Of a stretch of DNA of 64,000 bases, positions 9,162-18,695 are shown one piece after another. Source of the DNA: Flavobacterium chilense (GTDB lineage Bacteria; Bacteroidota; Bacteroidia; Flavobacteriales; Flavobacteriaceae). Every line of letters begins with the position of its first letter. Position 1 is the first letter of the stretch. Made by a program: the position numbers and the translations under genes. A model generated the notes under the pieces. It had not been told where the DNA came from and ran no database searches. It saw nothing but the letters and a program-made list of their open reading frames with translations. Where the stretch lies: NCBI RefSeq assembly GCF_001602525.1, contig NZ_LSYT01000003.1, forward strand, positions 359,363 to 423,362, read 5' to 3'.

Positions 9162-11024
9162 ATGATTACTTTCCAAAACATAAAAACCAACATTATTATA
9201 GCCACAATCCTTTTGGCTTGTACTGCTTTAAATGCGCAGAACGATACTGTGCGTTATGTTGGCAAAACACTTTCAAACATTGATTACCATCACGGAATGT
9301 TAAGTCCAGCGGTTGGAGTTCACGCTACACAAATCATGCGTGCAAGTCGTGAACATCCCGAAAAATCGGATGGTTTTGGATGGACATACAACCACCAGCC
9401 GATGATGGCGTATTGGAATAATACCTTTTATCTGCATTATTTAAGCGATCCTTCGGGCGAACATATTCCGCCAAGCCAGACTTTATTAATGACTTCTAAA
9501 GACGGCGTAGCGTGGACAAAACCAGAAGTGATTTTTCCAATTTATAGAATTCCAGACGGATGGAAGAAAGAAGGAGTTGAAGGCGTTGCCAAAAATCTGG
9601 ATGCAATTATGCATCAAAGAATGGGCTTTTATACGTCAAAAGACAATAGACTTTTTGCTTTAGCATATTACGGAATCGCAATGGATGAAAAAGACGATCC
9701 AAACGATGGAAAAGGAATTGGTCGTGTGATTCGTGAAATTAAGAAAGACGGAAGTTTAGGCGAAATCTATTTCATCAGATATAATAAAACTTGGGATAAA
9801 TCGAAATCTAAATTCCCATTTTATACTGCATCAAAAGACAAAGGTTTGAAAAAAGCTTGTGAAGAAATCTTATCAGAACCTTTGGTTTTACAGCAATGGG
9901 TTGAAGAAGCCGATCGTGACGATGAATTGATTCCGTTACAGAAACCGTACAAAGCTTTTAGTTATTACCATTTGCCAAACGGAAATGTAGTGGGATTATG
10001 GAAACACGCTTTAACTTCTATCAGTAGAGACGGAGGAAAATCTTGGGATTATATGCCATTACGTGCGCCAGGATTTGTAAATAGCAACGCTAAAATCTGG
10101 GGACAAAAAACGTCAGACAATCGTTATGCAACGCTTTATAATCCGTCGGAATATCGCTGGCCTTTGGCAATTTCAACAAGCGATGACGGATTAAATTATA
10201 AAGATTTATTGTTGGTTCACGGAGAAGTAGGTCCGATGCGTTACGGCGGAAACTACAAATCGGCAGGTCCTCAATACGTTCGCGGTATCACAGAAAAGAA
10301 TGGAACTCCGCCAGACGGAAAAATCTGGGTAGGTTACAGCATGAACAAAGAGGATATTTGGGTAGCGTCGATTCCCGTTCCTGTAACTTCTGTAGTTACC
10401 GAAAATGTAAATGATGTTTTTAATAATCTTCCTGACGGAGACGAATTGAGATTGTGGAATACCTATGATCTTTCTTGGGCATCAACAAAAATCGAAAAGA
10501 AAGCCGATGGTAAAAAATGGCTGACTTTAAGAGATCAGGATTATTTTGATTATTCTCGTGCTGAAAGAGTAATTCCTTTTGCATCAAAAATGGAAGCCAT
10601 TTTCACAGTTAAACCAGAGCAAAATAATCACGGTTTATTGCAGGTTGAATTTCAAAACAAACAAGGTCTGCCATCGGTAAGATTGATTTTTGATTCGGAT
10701 GGAGAATTAAAGGTAAAAAATGGTGCGCGTTTGAGTTCGGTTACAAAATACGAAGCTAATAAAGCATATACAATCACAGTTAAATTAGATGCTAAAAACC
10801 GTCAGTACACTATAAAAGTAAATGAGGGAAAAGAATCAACAAAGATATTTTATGCGCCAACAGATGGTTTTGAGCGAATCATGTTCCGCACAGGAGAACA
10901 AAGACACACGCCAAATCCTGACACCGAGCCAGATACATACGATTACGACGATCTGCCTCAAACCGGAAAATTAATCCCAGAAGCAGTATTCAATATCGAA
11001 TCGGTGATTACTAAAAAGTTGTAA
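9162..11024 (+). CDS. BNR/sialidase-like beta-propeller enzyme with C-terminal beta-sandwich
   Basis: A 620-residue secreted protein (signal peptide ending about residue 25, CTALNAQ). Residues 60-410 look like a sialidase-type propeller, with Asp-box-like turns TSKDGVAWTKPE, SRDGGKSWDYMP and STSDDGLNYKD. The last 190 residues look like a concanavalin-like beta-sandwich (EAIFTVKPEQNNHGLLQVEF). Related proteins occur in Bacteroidota pectin and ulvan loci, but I cannot name a proven reaction. In a rhamnogalacturonan II setting a propeller could act on a keto-sugar acid such as Kdo, which is speculation. Signal, length and frame look intact. Confidence 0.6.
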   Translation: MITFQNIKTNIIIATILLACTALNAQNDTVRYVGKTLSNIDYHHGMLSPAVGVHATQIMRASREHPEKSDGFGWTYNHQPMMAYWNNTFYLHYLSDPSGEHIPPSQTLLMTSKDGVAWTKPEVIFPIYRIPDGWKKEGVEGVAKNLDAIMHQRMGFYTSKDNRLFALAYYGIAMDEKDDPNDGKGIGRVIREIKKDGSLGEIYFIRYNKTWDKSKSKFPFYTASKDKGLKKACEEILSEPLVLQQWVEEADRDDELIPLQKPYKAFSYYHLPNGNVVGLWKHALTSISRDGGKSWDYMPLRAPGFVNSNAKIWGQKTSDNRYATLYNPSEYRWPLAISTSDDGLNYKDLLLVHGEVGPMRYGGNYKSAGPQYVRGITEKNGTPPDGKIWVGYSMNKEDIWVASIPVPVTSVVTENVNDVFNNLPDGDELRLWNTYDLSWASTKIEKKADGKKWLTLRDQDYFDYSRAERVIPFASKMEAIFTVKPEQNNHGLLQVEFQNKQGLPSVRLIFDSDGELKVKNGARLSSVTKYEANKAYTITVKLDAKNRQYTIKVNEGKESTKIFYAPTDGFERIMFRTGEQRHTPNPDTEPDTYDYDDLPQTGKLIPEAVFNIESVITKKL

Positions 11025-11031
11025 TTATTTT

Positions 11032-11193
11032 ACCATTAAGATATTAAGTAAATTAAGCTGAATGTTTAGTTTGACTTATTTGAGGTCATAAAGTTTTCAC
11101 ATCGAAAGATTAAGTAACGGAAGACTTAATGAACTAAATTTAAGGCTTAGATTTTCGACATAGTGAGCTTAATTTACTTAATATCTTAATGGT
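11032..11193. repeat. 28-base perfect inverted repeat spanning the spacer and the first GH78 ATG
   Basis: Left arm 11032-11059 (core TTAAGATATTAAGTAAATTA) and right arm 11166-11193 are exact reverse complements, about 106 bases apart. The right arm contains the ATG at 11189, so on mRNA that start could be sequestered. Confidence 0.8.
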
Positions 11194-13993
11194 TCAATTA
11201 AAAATTTATAAAGTGAATATTTCAAAATCCATATTAACCTTCATTTTTGTTTTTTTCTTTTTCATTTCGAATGGACAAATTCTGCCTATACGTTTAGCAA
11301 CAGAAATGGCTGAAAACCCATTAGCAGTAATTCAGAATCAGCCGAGATTGAGCTGGCAATTGATTTCAAAAGAATCTGATGCATCACAAATCGCTTACAT
11401 TATTTTGGTAGCCTCATCAGAAGAAAAATTAAATAATGACGAAGGAGATATTTGGAATTCTGGAAGAGTAAATACCGATAAAAATCTCCATATTGTTTAC
11501 AACGGAAATCCATTAAAAAATGAAACTAAATATTTCTGGAAAGTAAAAGTTTGGAATCAGGAAGGAAAAATTTCTAAATGGAGTAAAGTCGCTTCTTTTA
11601 GAACTGCTTCGTTAGAATCAGATTTAAACGCAACTTGGATTGGTGCAATTACCAAAGCCGACAGTCATTTGCCGGAAGGTAGAAACTACCACACAGCCAC
11701 TTTCAACAGAGAAAAAAAGATGTCCTTTATCAATGCTTCCGATTCTTTGGCACGTAGAAGTATTATGTTGCGCAAACCTTTCGAAATAGAGAAAGTAGTC
11801 AAAGAAGCTGTTGTTTATATTTCAGGTTTAGGACATTACGAATTAACTATCAATGGTAAAAAAGTGGGTAACAGCCAATTTGCACCTTTATGGACAGATT
11901 ATGATAAAACGGTTAACTACAATGTTTACGAATTAAGTGCAAAAGAATTTCAAAAAGGCGATAACGTAATTGGCGTTTTGTTAGGAAACGGAATGTACAA
12001 TACGCTTGCTGAAAGATATACCAAATTCTTCGTGAGTTTTGGACCGCCGACTTTATTCTTCAAAATGAAAATCAAATATAATGATGGTTCAGAAGAAATT
12101 ATAAAGTCAGATAGATCTTGGAAATATAGCAAGAGTCCGATTACGTATAACAGTATTTTTGGAGGAGAAGATTACAATGCCAATTTAGAGCAAAAAGGTT
12201 GGGGTCGTAAAGGTTTCAAAGATAGAGATTGGAAAAAAGTAGTGATTCAGGAAGCGCCAAAAGGAGTTTTGAGACCGCAGACCGCATCGCCAGTTACCAT
12301 TCAGAAACAATACGAAGTTAAAACCGTAAAAGAACTGAAACCCAATTTCTATGTTTTTGATATGGGGCAAAATCTCTCTGGATTTCCAACCATTAAAGTA
12401 AAAGGAAAAAGAGGACAGACGATTCGTGTTTGGGTGGCTGAAGGTTTAAATGAAGAAGGAACAATAGCGCAGGGAAGATCAGGAAAACCATACTATTACG
12501 ATTATACTTTAAAAGGCGATGGAGTGGAAGAATGGACGCCAAAATTTAGTTTCTACGGTTATCAATATGTTCAAATTGAAAACATTAATTATAAAGAAGA
12601 TAAAAATAAAGAGCTTCCAACTTTGGTTGATTTAAAATCGAATTTCATTTACAATTCGGCAGGAGAAGCAGGAAGTTTTTCATGTTCAAATGAGATTTTC
12701 AACAAAACACATGAACTAATCAATAACTCGATTAAAAGTAATTTCCAAAGTGTTTTTACCGATTGTCCGCAACGTGAAAAGTTAGGCTGGCTAGAAGAAA
12801 TTCAGCTGAATGGCCCAGGTTTAATGTTCAATTATAACTTACAGACTTTCCTTCCAGCAACGATGCAGAATATTTCTGATTCGCAAAGAGACAATGGTTT
12901 AATTCCGACAATAGTTCCAGAATATGTAATTTTTGGAGGTGATTTTACCGATTCTCCAGAATGGGGTGTTACAGGCGTAATTCTGCCTTGGATGTATTAT
13001 GAATATTACGGAGATGCTTCATTATTAGAGAAATATTTTCCTGTAATGAAAAACTATGTGGATTATTTGGGAACGAAAGCAACAAATCATATCGTTTCAC
13101 ACGGATTAGGCGATTGGTACGATTACGGAACGCATCCTGCAGGATATTCAAAGAATAGTCCGATTGCGCTTTCTGCGACTTCGCACTATTATTATGGAAC
13201 TTATTTAGTAGCAAAAGCATCAAAATTACTAGGAAAAACCGAAGATTTTGAGAAATATAATGCTTTGGCTTCTGAGATTAAAACAGCTTTCAATGCGGCA
13301 TTTTTCAACGAAGAAACCAAACAGTACGGTACCAATAGTCAGTTTAGCAACGCCGTTCCGATATTTATGGATATCGTAGAACCGCAATATAAAGAGGCAG
13401 TAATGCAGAATTTACTAGCAGATATCAAAGAAAAAGGAGATCGTCTGACAACGGGAGATGTTGGAAATCGTTATTTATTTCAGACTTTGGAAAGAAATGG
13501 CGAAAACGAAACCATGTACAGAATGCACAATCATTACGATGCGCCGGGTTATGGTTTTCAGATTAAATTTGGCTTGACCACTTTAACCGAGCAATGGGAT
13601 CCGAGAAAAGGAAATTCTTGGAATCATTTTATGCTAGGTCAAATTGAAGAATGGTTTTATCAAAGTTTAGCCGGAATTATGTCTGATCCTGAAAAACCGG
13701 GTTTCAAACATTTCTTTATTCAGCCGGAAGTAGTCGGCGATATGACTTTCGCGAAAGCAGATTATCAATCGGTTTATGGAAAAATTGCTTCTTCTTGGGA
13801 AAAGAAAGATGGCAAATTTATTTTGACAGTTCAGATTCCTGTGAATACAACAGCGACAGTAAAATTACCAGTTGCTAAAAATTCAGAAATAAAAATTGAT
13901 AATAAAAAGGTTAGAGCAGGTTTTGATGAAAAAGATAAGAAACCGATGCTAGAACTTGGTTCAGGAATTTATACAATAGAATGTCAATTGTAA
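11189..13993 (+). CDS. GH78 alpha-L-rhamnosidase (first of two)
   Basis: A 934-residue protein in typical multi-domain GH78 order: Ig-like N-terminal domain (PRLSWQL, KYFWKVKVWNQEGKISKWS), Bac_rhamnosid_N beta-sandwich (GLGHYELTINGKKVG, ALWTDYDK-like segment), (alpha/alpha)6 catalytic domain, and C-terminal sandwich. The motif DCPQREKLGW near residue 525 carries the conserved acidic region, and LTTLTEQWDP follows later in the barrel. It should remove alpha-linked L-rhamnose in the periplasm or at the surface. Two starts are possible: ATG 11189 inside an inverted repeat, or GTG 11213, which gives a shorter, more normal signal peptide. The GH78 at 21600 is a distant paralogue, not a recent copy. 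Confidence 0.9.
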   Translation: MVQLKIYKVNISKSILTFIFVFFFFISNGQILPIRLATEMAENPLAVIQNQPRLSWQLISKESDASQIAYIILVASSEEKLNNDEGDIWNSGRVNTDKNLHIVYNGNPLKNETKYFWKVKVWNQEGKISKWSKVASFRTASLESDLNATWIGAITKADSHLPEGRNYHTATFNREKKMSFINASDSLARRSIMLRKPFEIEKVVKEAVVYISGLGHYELTINGKKVGNSQFAPLWTDYDKTVNYNVYELSAKEFQKGDNVIGVLLGNGMYNTLAERYTKFFVSFGPPTLFFKMKIKYNDGSEEIIKSDRSWKYSKSPITYNSIFGGEDYNANLEQKGWGRKGFKDRDWKKVVIQEAPKGVLRPQTASPVTIQKQYEVKTVKELKPNFYVFDMGQNLSGFPTIKVKGKRGQTIRVWVAEGLNEEGTIAQGRSGKPYYYDYTLKGDGVEEWTPKFSFYGYQYVQIENINYKEDKNKELPTLVDLKSNFIYNSAGEAGSFSCSNEIFNKTHELINNSIKSNFQSVFTDCPQREKLGWLEEIQLNGPGLMFNYNLQTFLPATMQNISDSQRDNGLIPTIVPEYVIFGGDFTDSPEWGVTGVILPWMYYEYYGDASLLEKYFPVMKNYVDYLGTKATNHIVSHGLGDWYDYGTHPAGYSKNSPIALSATSHYYYGTYLVAKASKLLGKTEDFEKYNALASEIKTAFNAAFFNEETKQYGTNSQFSNAVPIFMDIVEPQYKEAVMQNLLADIKEKGDRLTTGDVGNRYLFQTLERNGENETMYRMHNHYDAPGYGFQIKFGLTTLTEQWDPRKGNSWNHFMLGQIEEWFYQSLAGIMSDPEKPGFKHFFIQPEVVGDMTFAKADYQSVYGKIASSWEKKDGKFILTVQIPVNTTATVKLPVAKNSEIKIDNKKVRAGFDEKDKKPMLELGSGIYTIECQL

Positions 13994-14052
13994 TTATGAA
14001 TTATGAGTTATGAGTTATGAATTGTAAATAAACTCGAAAAAGTAGAAAAAAT

Positions 14053-14182
14053 CAATTGCCTCCAGCTTTAGCTGGAGGTTTAAAATAAAGTAAGTCACAA
14101 GGCTTTAGCCAAATGAATAAGTTCGGCTAAAGCCAATTTAAAAAATCAATTTGTTTTCCTCCAGCTAAAGCAGGAGGCAATT
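14053..14182. repeat. Three-stem repeat built on CCTCCAGCTTTAGCTGGAGG
   Basis: The flanks AATTGCCTCC and GGAGGCAATT pair over the full length. Inside are a small hairpin (CTCCAGCTTTAGCTGGAG) and a second one (GGCTTTAGCC ... GGCTAAAGCC). It fills the spacer before the esterase gene and ends just before its start. Short TTATGAATTATGAG tandem units precede it (13994-14026). Confidence 0.65.
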
Positions 14183-14205
14183 CAAAAAATGTGTTGAATA
14201 TCAAA

Positions 14206-15624
14206 ATGAAAAAAATAAAATACATCTTCTTAGTTTCCATCTTAGCTTTGACATTTGCCAATGCACAAAGTACTTCTGATACGAATTTTAGAAAGCCAGT
14301 ATCAGAAACCCTTAAAAAAATAGAAACTGTTTTTAATGTTACGATCAACGATGACAGAGGTTTATTAAAAGGAAAAGAACTAGATTATGCCGACTGGAGA
14401 ATTGAACCTGGAAATTTAGCACTTTCGTTAACGAACATTTTAGCGCCGTTTGAATTGATGTATTTTAAACAACCCGATGGAACCTACATCATACGCAAGT
14501 ATGAAAACCATAAAGTTTCGGTTGATAAAGGAAAAGAACGTTTGTTTTACTTAGAAAGTCTTTACTCGACCAAAGAAGAATGGGAAAAACGTAAAACGGA
14601 GTTAAAAGCTTGTATGATTGAATCATTTGGTTTGGATAAGGCGCCCCCTACACCGAAGTCTAAACCACTTTTAACTCCAAAAAGAATTTATAAAGATTAC
14701 AGTGTCGAAAATATTGCATTGGAAATTTTGCCTGGTGTTTATGCGACAGGATCGATTTACAAACCATATCCGTTAAATAAAAAAGCAGCTGTTATTTTAA
14801 CTCCTGACGGACATTTTGGCGACGGAAGATATAGAAAAGATGAGCAATATCGTTGTGCTATGATGGCAAAAATGGGAGCAATTGTGGTAGGTTACGATTT
14901 ATTTGCTTGGGGAGAATCGTTACTACAATTTCCAGAAGAAACACATAGAAACAGCATTGCATCTACGGTTCAGGTTTTAACTGGAATTCGTTTATTGGAT
15001 TATTTGGCAACGGTAAAAAATGCTGATATGTCAAGAGTTGGCGTTACAGGAGGTTCTGGTGGAGGATCGCACACGATGTTTTTAGCCGCAATTGATGACA
15101 GAGTTAAAGTTTCAGCTCCAGTTGTAATGGTTTCGTCTCACTTTTCAGGCGGTTGTCCATGCGAAAGCGGACGTGGAATTCACTTATGCGGAAACGGAAC
15201 TAATAACGCCGAAATCTCAGCAATGATGGCACCAAAACCGCAATTGATTGTTTCTGACGGAAAAGACTGGACATTAGCAGTTCCAGAATTGGAATTTCCT
15301 TTTATCCAAAGAACCTATGAATTATACGGAAAGAAAGATTTAGTCGAAAATGCTCATTTTGCGAAAGAAGGACATGATTTCGGAATCTCGAAACGTATGG
15401 CTTTGTATCCGTTTATGGCGAAATATTTAAATTTAGATTTGAATAAAGTGAAGAACGATAAAGGTGAAATCGACGAATCGAGTTGTGTGATTGAGCCAAA
15501 GGAAAAGTTGCTTGTCTTTGGAGATAAAGGCGAAAAACTGCCAGCGAATGCTTTAAAAGACATCAATAAATTATATGAAATGTTTGGAGAAAAAAATCTG
15601 AAAGTTTACGAGGTTAAGAAGTAA
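14206..15624 (+). CDS. Alpha/beta-hydrolase esterase (CE19-like pectin esterase) with STN-like N-terminal domain
   Basis: A 472-residue secreted protein (signal peptide MKKIKYIFLVSILALTFANA). Residues 25-100 look like a secretin/TonB short N-terminal (STN) domain: ETLKKIETVFNVTINDDRGL, then NLALSLTNILAPFELMYF and a final TYIIRK strand. The rest is an alpha/beta hydrolase with nucleophile elbow GGSGGGS (S284) and a late EGHDFG histidine (H390). Related proteins are annotated as acetyl xylan esterases. The best functional match in pectin loci is CE19, a methyl esterase acting on rhamnogalacturonan II backbone. The acyl group removed cannot be told from sequence. ATG 14206 is chosen over GTG 14191 because the signal peptide starts there. 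Confidence 0.75.
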   Translation: MKKIKYIFLVSILALTFANAQSTSDTNFRKPVSETLKKIETVFNVTINDDRGLLKGKELDYADWRIEPGNLALSLTNILAPFELMYFKQPDGTYIIRKYENHKVSVDKGKERLFYLESLYSTKEEWEKRKTELKACMIESFGLDKAPPTPKSKPLLTPKRIYKDYSVENIALEILPGVYATGSIYKPYPLNKKAAVILTPDGHFGDGRYRKDEQYRCAMMAKMGAIVVGYDLFAWGESLLQFPEETHRNSIASTVQVLTGIRLLDYLATVKNADMSRVGVTGGSGGGSHTMFLAAIDDRVKVSAPVVMVSSHFSGGCPCESGRGIHLCGNGTNNAEISAMMAPKPQLIVSDGKDWTLAVPELEFPFIQRTYELYGKKDLVENAHFAKEGHDFGISKRMALYPFMAKYLNLDLNKVKNDKGEIDESSCVIEPKEKLLVFGDKGEKLPANALKDINKLYEMFGEKNLKVYEVKK

Positions 15625-15639
15625 TAGAGTTTGCCACTA

Positions 15640-15875
15640 ATTTCACGAATTGGCACGAATTATTTTTTTGCCACAGATTACACAGATTAAAAGGATTTTT
15701 TTATCTCCTTAATCTGCAAAATCTTCGGGAGTAAAATTTTCACGCAGATTTAGCAGATCTAGCAGATTTTTAATTAGTGGAAATCCTTTTAATCTGTGGC
15801 AAAATAAATTAGAGAAATTGAATTAAAAATTTAAAAAAGAAATTAGTGTTAATTCGTGTAATTCGTGGCAAGAAA
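15640..15875. repeat. Nested inverted repeat (CACGAATT / CACAGATTAAAAGGATT / CACGCAGATT)
   Basis: Left elements TTCACGAATTGGCACGAATT and GCCACAGATTACACAGATTA have partners AATTCGTGTAATTCGTGGCA and TTTAATCTGTGGCAAA on the right, around a TCACGCAGATTTAGCAGAT centre. It fills the whole spacer before the GH95 gene and is related to 4401 and 25650. Confidence 0.7.
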
Positions 15876-15885
15876 AAAAATATTT

Positions 15886-18336
15886 ATGAAGTTAAAAATT
15901 AAAGTAACGGTAATCTGTATAGGAATTTTTTCCTTGACTGCAACAGCTCAAAGTAACCTAAAATTATGGTATGATAAACCAGCTGCAATCTGGAACGAAG
16001 CTTTGCCTTTAGGCAACGGACGTTTGGGCGCAATGGTTTTTGGTGATCCGGCAGTAGAACGTTTACAATTGAATGAAGAAACCATTTGGGCGGGTTCTCC
16101 AAACAGTAATGCACATTCAAAATCTTTGAAAGCACTTCCAATTGTTCGTCAGTTGATTTTTGACGGGAAGTTTGATGAAGCACAAGATTTGGCAACACAA
16201 GATATTATGTCGCAGACGAATGATGGAATGCCGTATCAGACTTTTGGAAGCGTTTATATTTCATTCAATGGACATCAAAAATATACCGATTATTACCGTG
16301 ATTTAGACATCAGCAACGCTACTACAAAAGTAAAATACAAAGTAAATGGAGTTGAATTTACACGAGAAATTCTAACCGCATTTTTAGATCAGGTTATTGT
16401 AGTAAAGCTTTCTGCAAGTCAGCCGGGACAGATTACTTGTAATGTTTTTATGAACAGTCCGATTGATAAAACGGTTGCTTCGACAGAAGGAAACCAGATT
16501 ATACTTTCAGGAGTTGGGACTAACTTTGAAGGCGTAAAAGGAAAAGTAAAATTTCAGGGAAGATTAAGTGCTAAAAATAAAGGTGGCCAAATCGATGTCA
16601 GCAATGGCGTTTTAAGCATTAACAAGGCTGATGAAGTGACTTTGTACATTTCGATTGCAACTAATTTCAAAAACTATCAGGACATTTCAGGAGATGAAAT
16701 TGCAAAAAGCAAAGATTATTTGGCTAAGGCCGAAGTAAAAGATTTTGAAACAATAAAGAAAGCCCATGTTGATTATTACCAAAAATTCTTCAACAGAGTA
16801 TCTTTAGATTTAGGTTCGAATGAATTACTAAAGAAACCTACAAACGAAAGAATCAGAGATTTTTCGAAACAATTTGATCCTCAATTAGCGTCGTTATATT
16901 TCCAATTCGGACGTTATCTTTTAATTTCGAGTTCACAGCCGGGCGGACAGCCAGCGAATTTACAAGGAATTTGGAACGATATGGTGACTCCGCCTTGGGA
17001 CAGTAAGTACACCACAAACATTAATGCCGAAATGAATTATTGGCCTGCACAGGTAACCAACCTGCAGGAAATGCACGAACCTTTTGTACAAATGGCAAAA
17101 GAATTAAGTCTAACTGGTGGAGAAACGGCTAGAACAATGTACAATGCCAACGGATGGGTTTTACATCACAACACTGATATTTGGCGCGTTACAGCTCCAG
17201 TAGATTCAGCTGCTTCGGGAATGTGGCCGACTGGTGGTGCTTGGGTTTGTCAGGATTTATGGGAAAGATATTTGTATACAGGAGATAAAAAGTATTTAGC
17301 AGAGATTTATCCGATCATGAAAGGCGCTGCCGATTTCTTTTTAGACTTCATGATTGTAGATCCAAACACAGGATATTTGGTTGTAGTTCCTTCAAGTTCT
17401 CCAGAAAACACACACGCTGGAGGAACTGGAAAATCGACAATTGCATCAGGAACGACAATGGATAATCAGTTGGTTTTTGATTTGTTTACACATGTTATGG
17501 AAGCTTCGGCTTTGGTTGCTCCAGATGCTGCTTTTGTGAAAAAAATAAGTGATGCTTTGGCAAAAATGGCTCCAATGAAAATTGGAAAACACAATCAGTT
17601 GCAGGAATGGCAGGATGATTGGGACAATCCGAAAGACAATCACAGACATGTTTCGCATTTGTACGGATTGTATCCGAGTAATCAGATTTCACCAACTAAA
17701 ACACCTGAATTATTTGAAGCCGCTAAACAATCTTTAATTTACAGAACAGACGAATCTACTGGGTGGTCAATGGGATGGAAAGTGAACTTGTGGGCGAGAT
17801 TATTAGACGGAAATCACGCTTATAAATTAATTCAGGATCAATTGCATTTGGTAACGGCAGATCAAAGAAAAGGTGGTGGAACGTATCCGAATATGTTAGA
17901 CGCGCATCAGCCTTTTCAAATTGATGGAAACTTTGGATGTACTGCCGGTTTTGCTGAAATGCTGATGCAGAGTCAGGAAGATGCGATTCATTTATTGCCG
18001 GCACTACCAAGTGTTTGGAAAGATGGAAGCATAAAAGGATTGGTTGCTAGAGGCGGTTTTGTAATTGATATGACTTGGAAAAACAATAAAGTTTCTGAAT
18101 TAAAAATCTATTCGAAAATTGGAGGGAATTGTAGGTTAAAAGTAGAAAACACGCTGAAAGGATCTTCAATCAAAAAAGCAAAAGGAAAAAATCCAAATAT
18201 GTTGTTTTACGATGTGGAAGTGAAGAAACCGATAATTTCTAAAGAAGCAAAATTGCCTAAAGTACAGTTGCCAACGTACAATATTTATGATGTAAATATG
18301 AAAGCTGGGCAGACTTATATTTTTACTGGGAATTAA
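15886..18336 (+). CDS. GH95 alpha-L-fucosidase / alpha-L-galactosidase
   Basis: An 816-residue protein with a Sec signal peptide (ending TATAQS). It shows the GH95 layout: N-terminal beta-sandwich opening with [20 protein letters not shown] and [11 protein letters not shown], linker, (alpha/alpha)6 barrel and C-terminal sandwich. Active-site motifs are present: [19 protein letters not shown] (N380, N384), [12 protein letters not shown] with an acidic residue in the expected place, and [11 protein letters not shown] (D680). GH95 covers alpha-1,2-L-fucosidases and enzymes releasing alpha-L-galactose. The latter occurs in rhamnogalacturonan II chain A, so both readings fit here. ATG 15886 is preferred to GTG 15865, which lies in the repeat. 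Confidence 0.9.
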   Translation: MKLKIKVTVICIGIFSLTATAQSNLKLWYDKPAAIWNEALPLGNGRLGAMVFGDPAVERLQLNEETIWAGSPNSNAHSKSLKALPIVRQLIFDGKFDEAQDLATQDIMSQTNDGMPYQTFGSVYISFNGHQKYTDYYRDLDISNATTKVKYKVNGVEFTREILTAFLDQVIVVKLSASQPGQITCNVFMNSPIDKTVASTEGNQIILSGVGTNFEGVKGKVKFQGRLSAKNKGGQIDVSNGVLSINKADEVTLYISIATNFKNYQDISGDEIAKSKDYLAKAEVKDFETIKKAHVDYYQKFFNRVSLDLGSNELLKKPTNERIRDFSKQFDPQLASLYFQFGRYLLISSSQPGGQPANLQGIWNDMVTPPWDSKYTTNINAEMNYWPAQVTNLQEMHEPFVQMAKELSLTGGETARTMYNANGWVLHHNTDIWRVTAPVDSAASGMWPTGGAWVCQDLWERYLYTGDKKYLAEIYPIMKGAADFFLDFMIVDPNTGYLVVVPSSSPENTHAGGTGKSTIASGTTMDNQLVFDLFTHVMEASALVAPDAAFVKKISDALAKMAPMKIGKHNQLQEWQDDWDNPKDNHRHVSHLYGLYPSNQISPTKTPELFEAAKQSLIYRTDESTGWSMGWKVNLWARLLDGNHAYKLIQDQLHLVTADQRKGGGTYPNMLDAHQPFQIDGNFGCTAGFAEMLMQSQEDAIHLLPALPSVWKDGSIKGLVARGGFVIDMTWKNNKVSELKIYSKIGGNCRLKVENTLKGSSIKKAKGKNPNMLFYDVEVKKPIISKEAKLPKVQLPTYNIYDVNMKAGQTYIFTGN

Positions 18337-18347
18337 AATAACAAATT

Positions 18348-18380
18348 AAACCCGACAGGTTTTGAAAACCTGTCGGGTTT
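18348..18380 (+). terminator. CCCGACAGG hairpin after the GH95 gene
   Basis: Arms AAACCCGACAGGTTTT and AAAACCTGTCGGGTTT pair fully around one G, just after the GH95 stop. It fits a terminator or 3'-end hairpin. Confidence 0.6.
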
Positions 18381-18390
18381 ACGTACAGTT

Positions 18391-18490
18391 TGTCATTCCG
18401 AGGAACGAGGAATCTCCGTTAGAAGCTCGACAAAGATTGGACTTTCGGCGCGGAGCTACTTACAAAGATTTCTCCTTCGTCGAAATGACA
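18391..18490. repeat. Palindromic repeat TGTCATTCCGAGG...CGAAATGACA, copy 1
   Basis: About 100 bases whose ends pair (TGTCATTCCGA with TCGAAATGACA) and whose inner part holds AGAAGCTCGACAAAGATTGG and GATTTCTCCTTCGTCG. Further copies lie at 29732 and 33530. The remainder of this 359-base spacer holds one more CCTACAAGG hairpin (18516-18542) and structured-repeat copy B. No gene was seen in it. Confidence 0.75.
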
Positions 18491-18582
18491 AGATTGTATT
18501 AAAAAAAATAACATACCTACAAGGTTTTTAAAACCTTGCAGGATTAGTAAACCTTGAAAGAGTAGGAAAACGTAAAGGTCTC

Positions 18583-18664
18583 TTGCGTGAGTGATGGAAG
18601 TGGAGCTCTCCCGATTTTTCATCGGGAAGCGGGAACGGACAGCACGACCCAGAGGGACAGGCCC
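18583..18664 (+). repeat. Structured repeat with covarying central stem, copy B
   Basis: It starts TTGCGTGAGTGATGGAAGTG, holds stem CCCGAT...ATCGGG, and ends GACAGCACGACCC...GGGACAGGCCC. Its ends match copy C (29574, minus strand), while its stem sequence differs but still pairs. It lies shortly before the gene at 18696. Confidence 0.65.
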
Positions 18665-18695
18665 AAAGAATTAGTTTAAAAAAAATAATTAGAAT

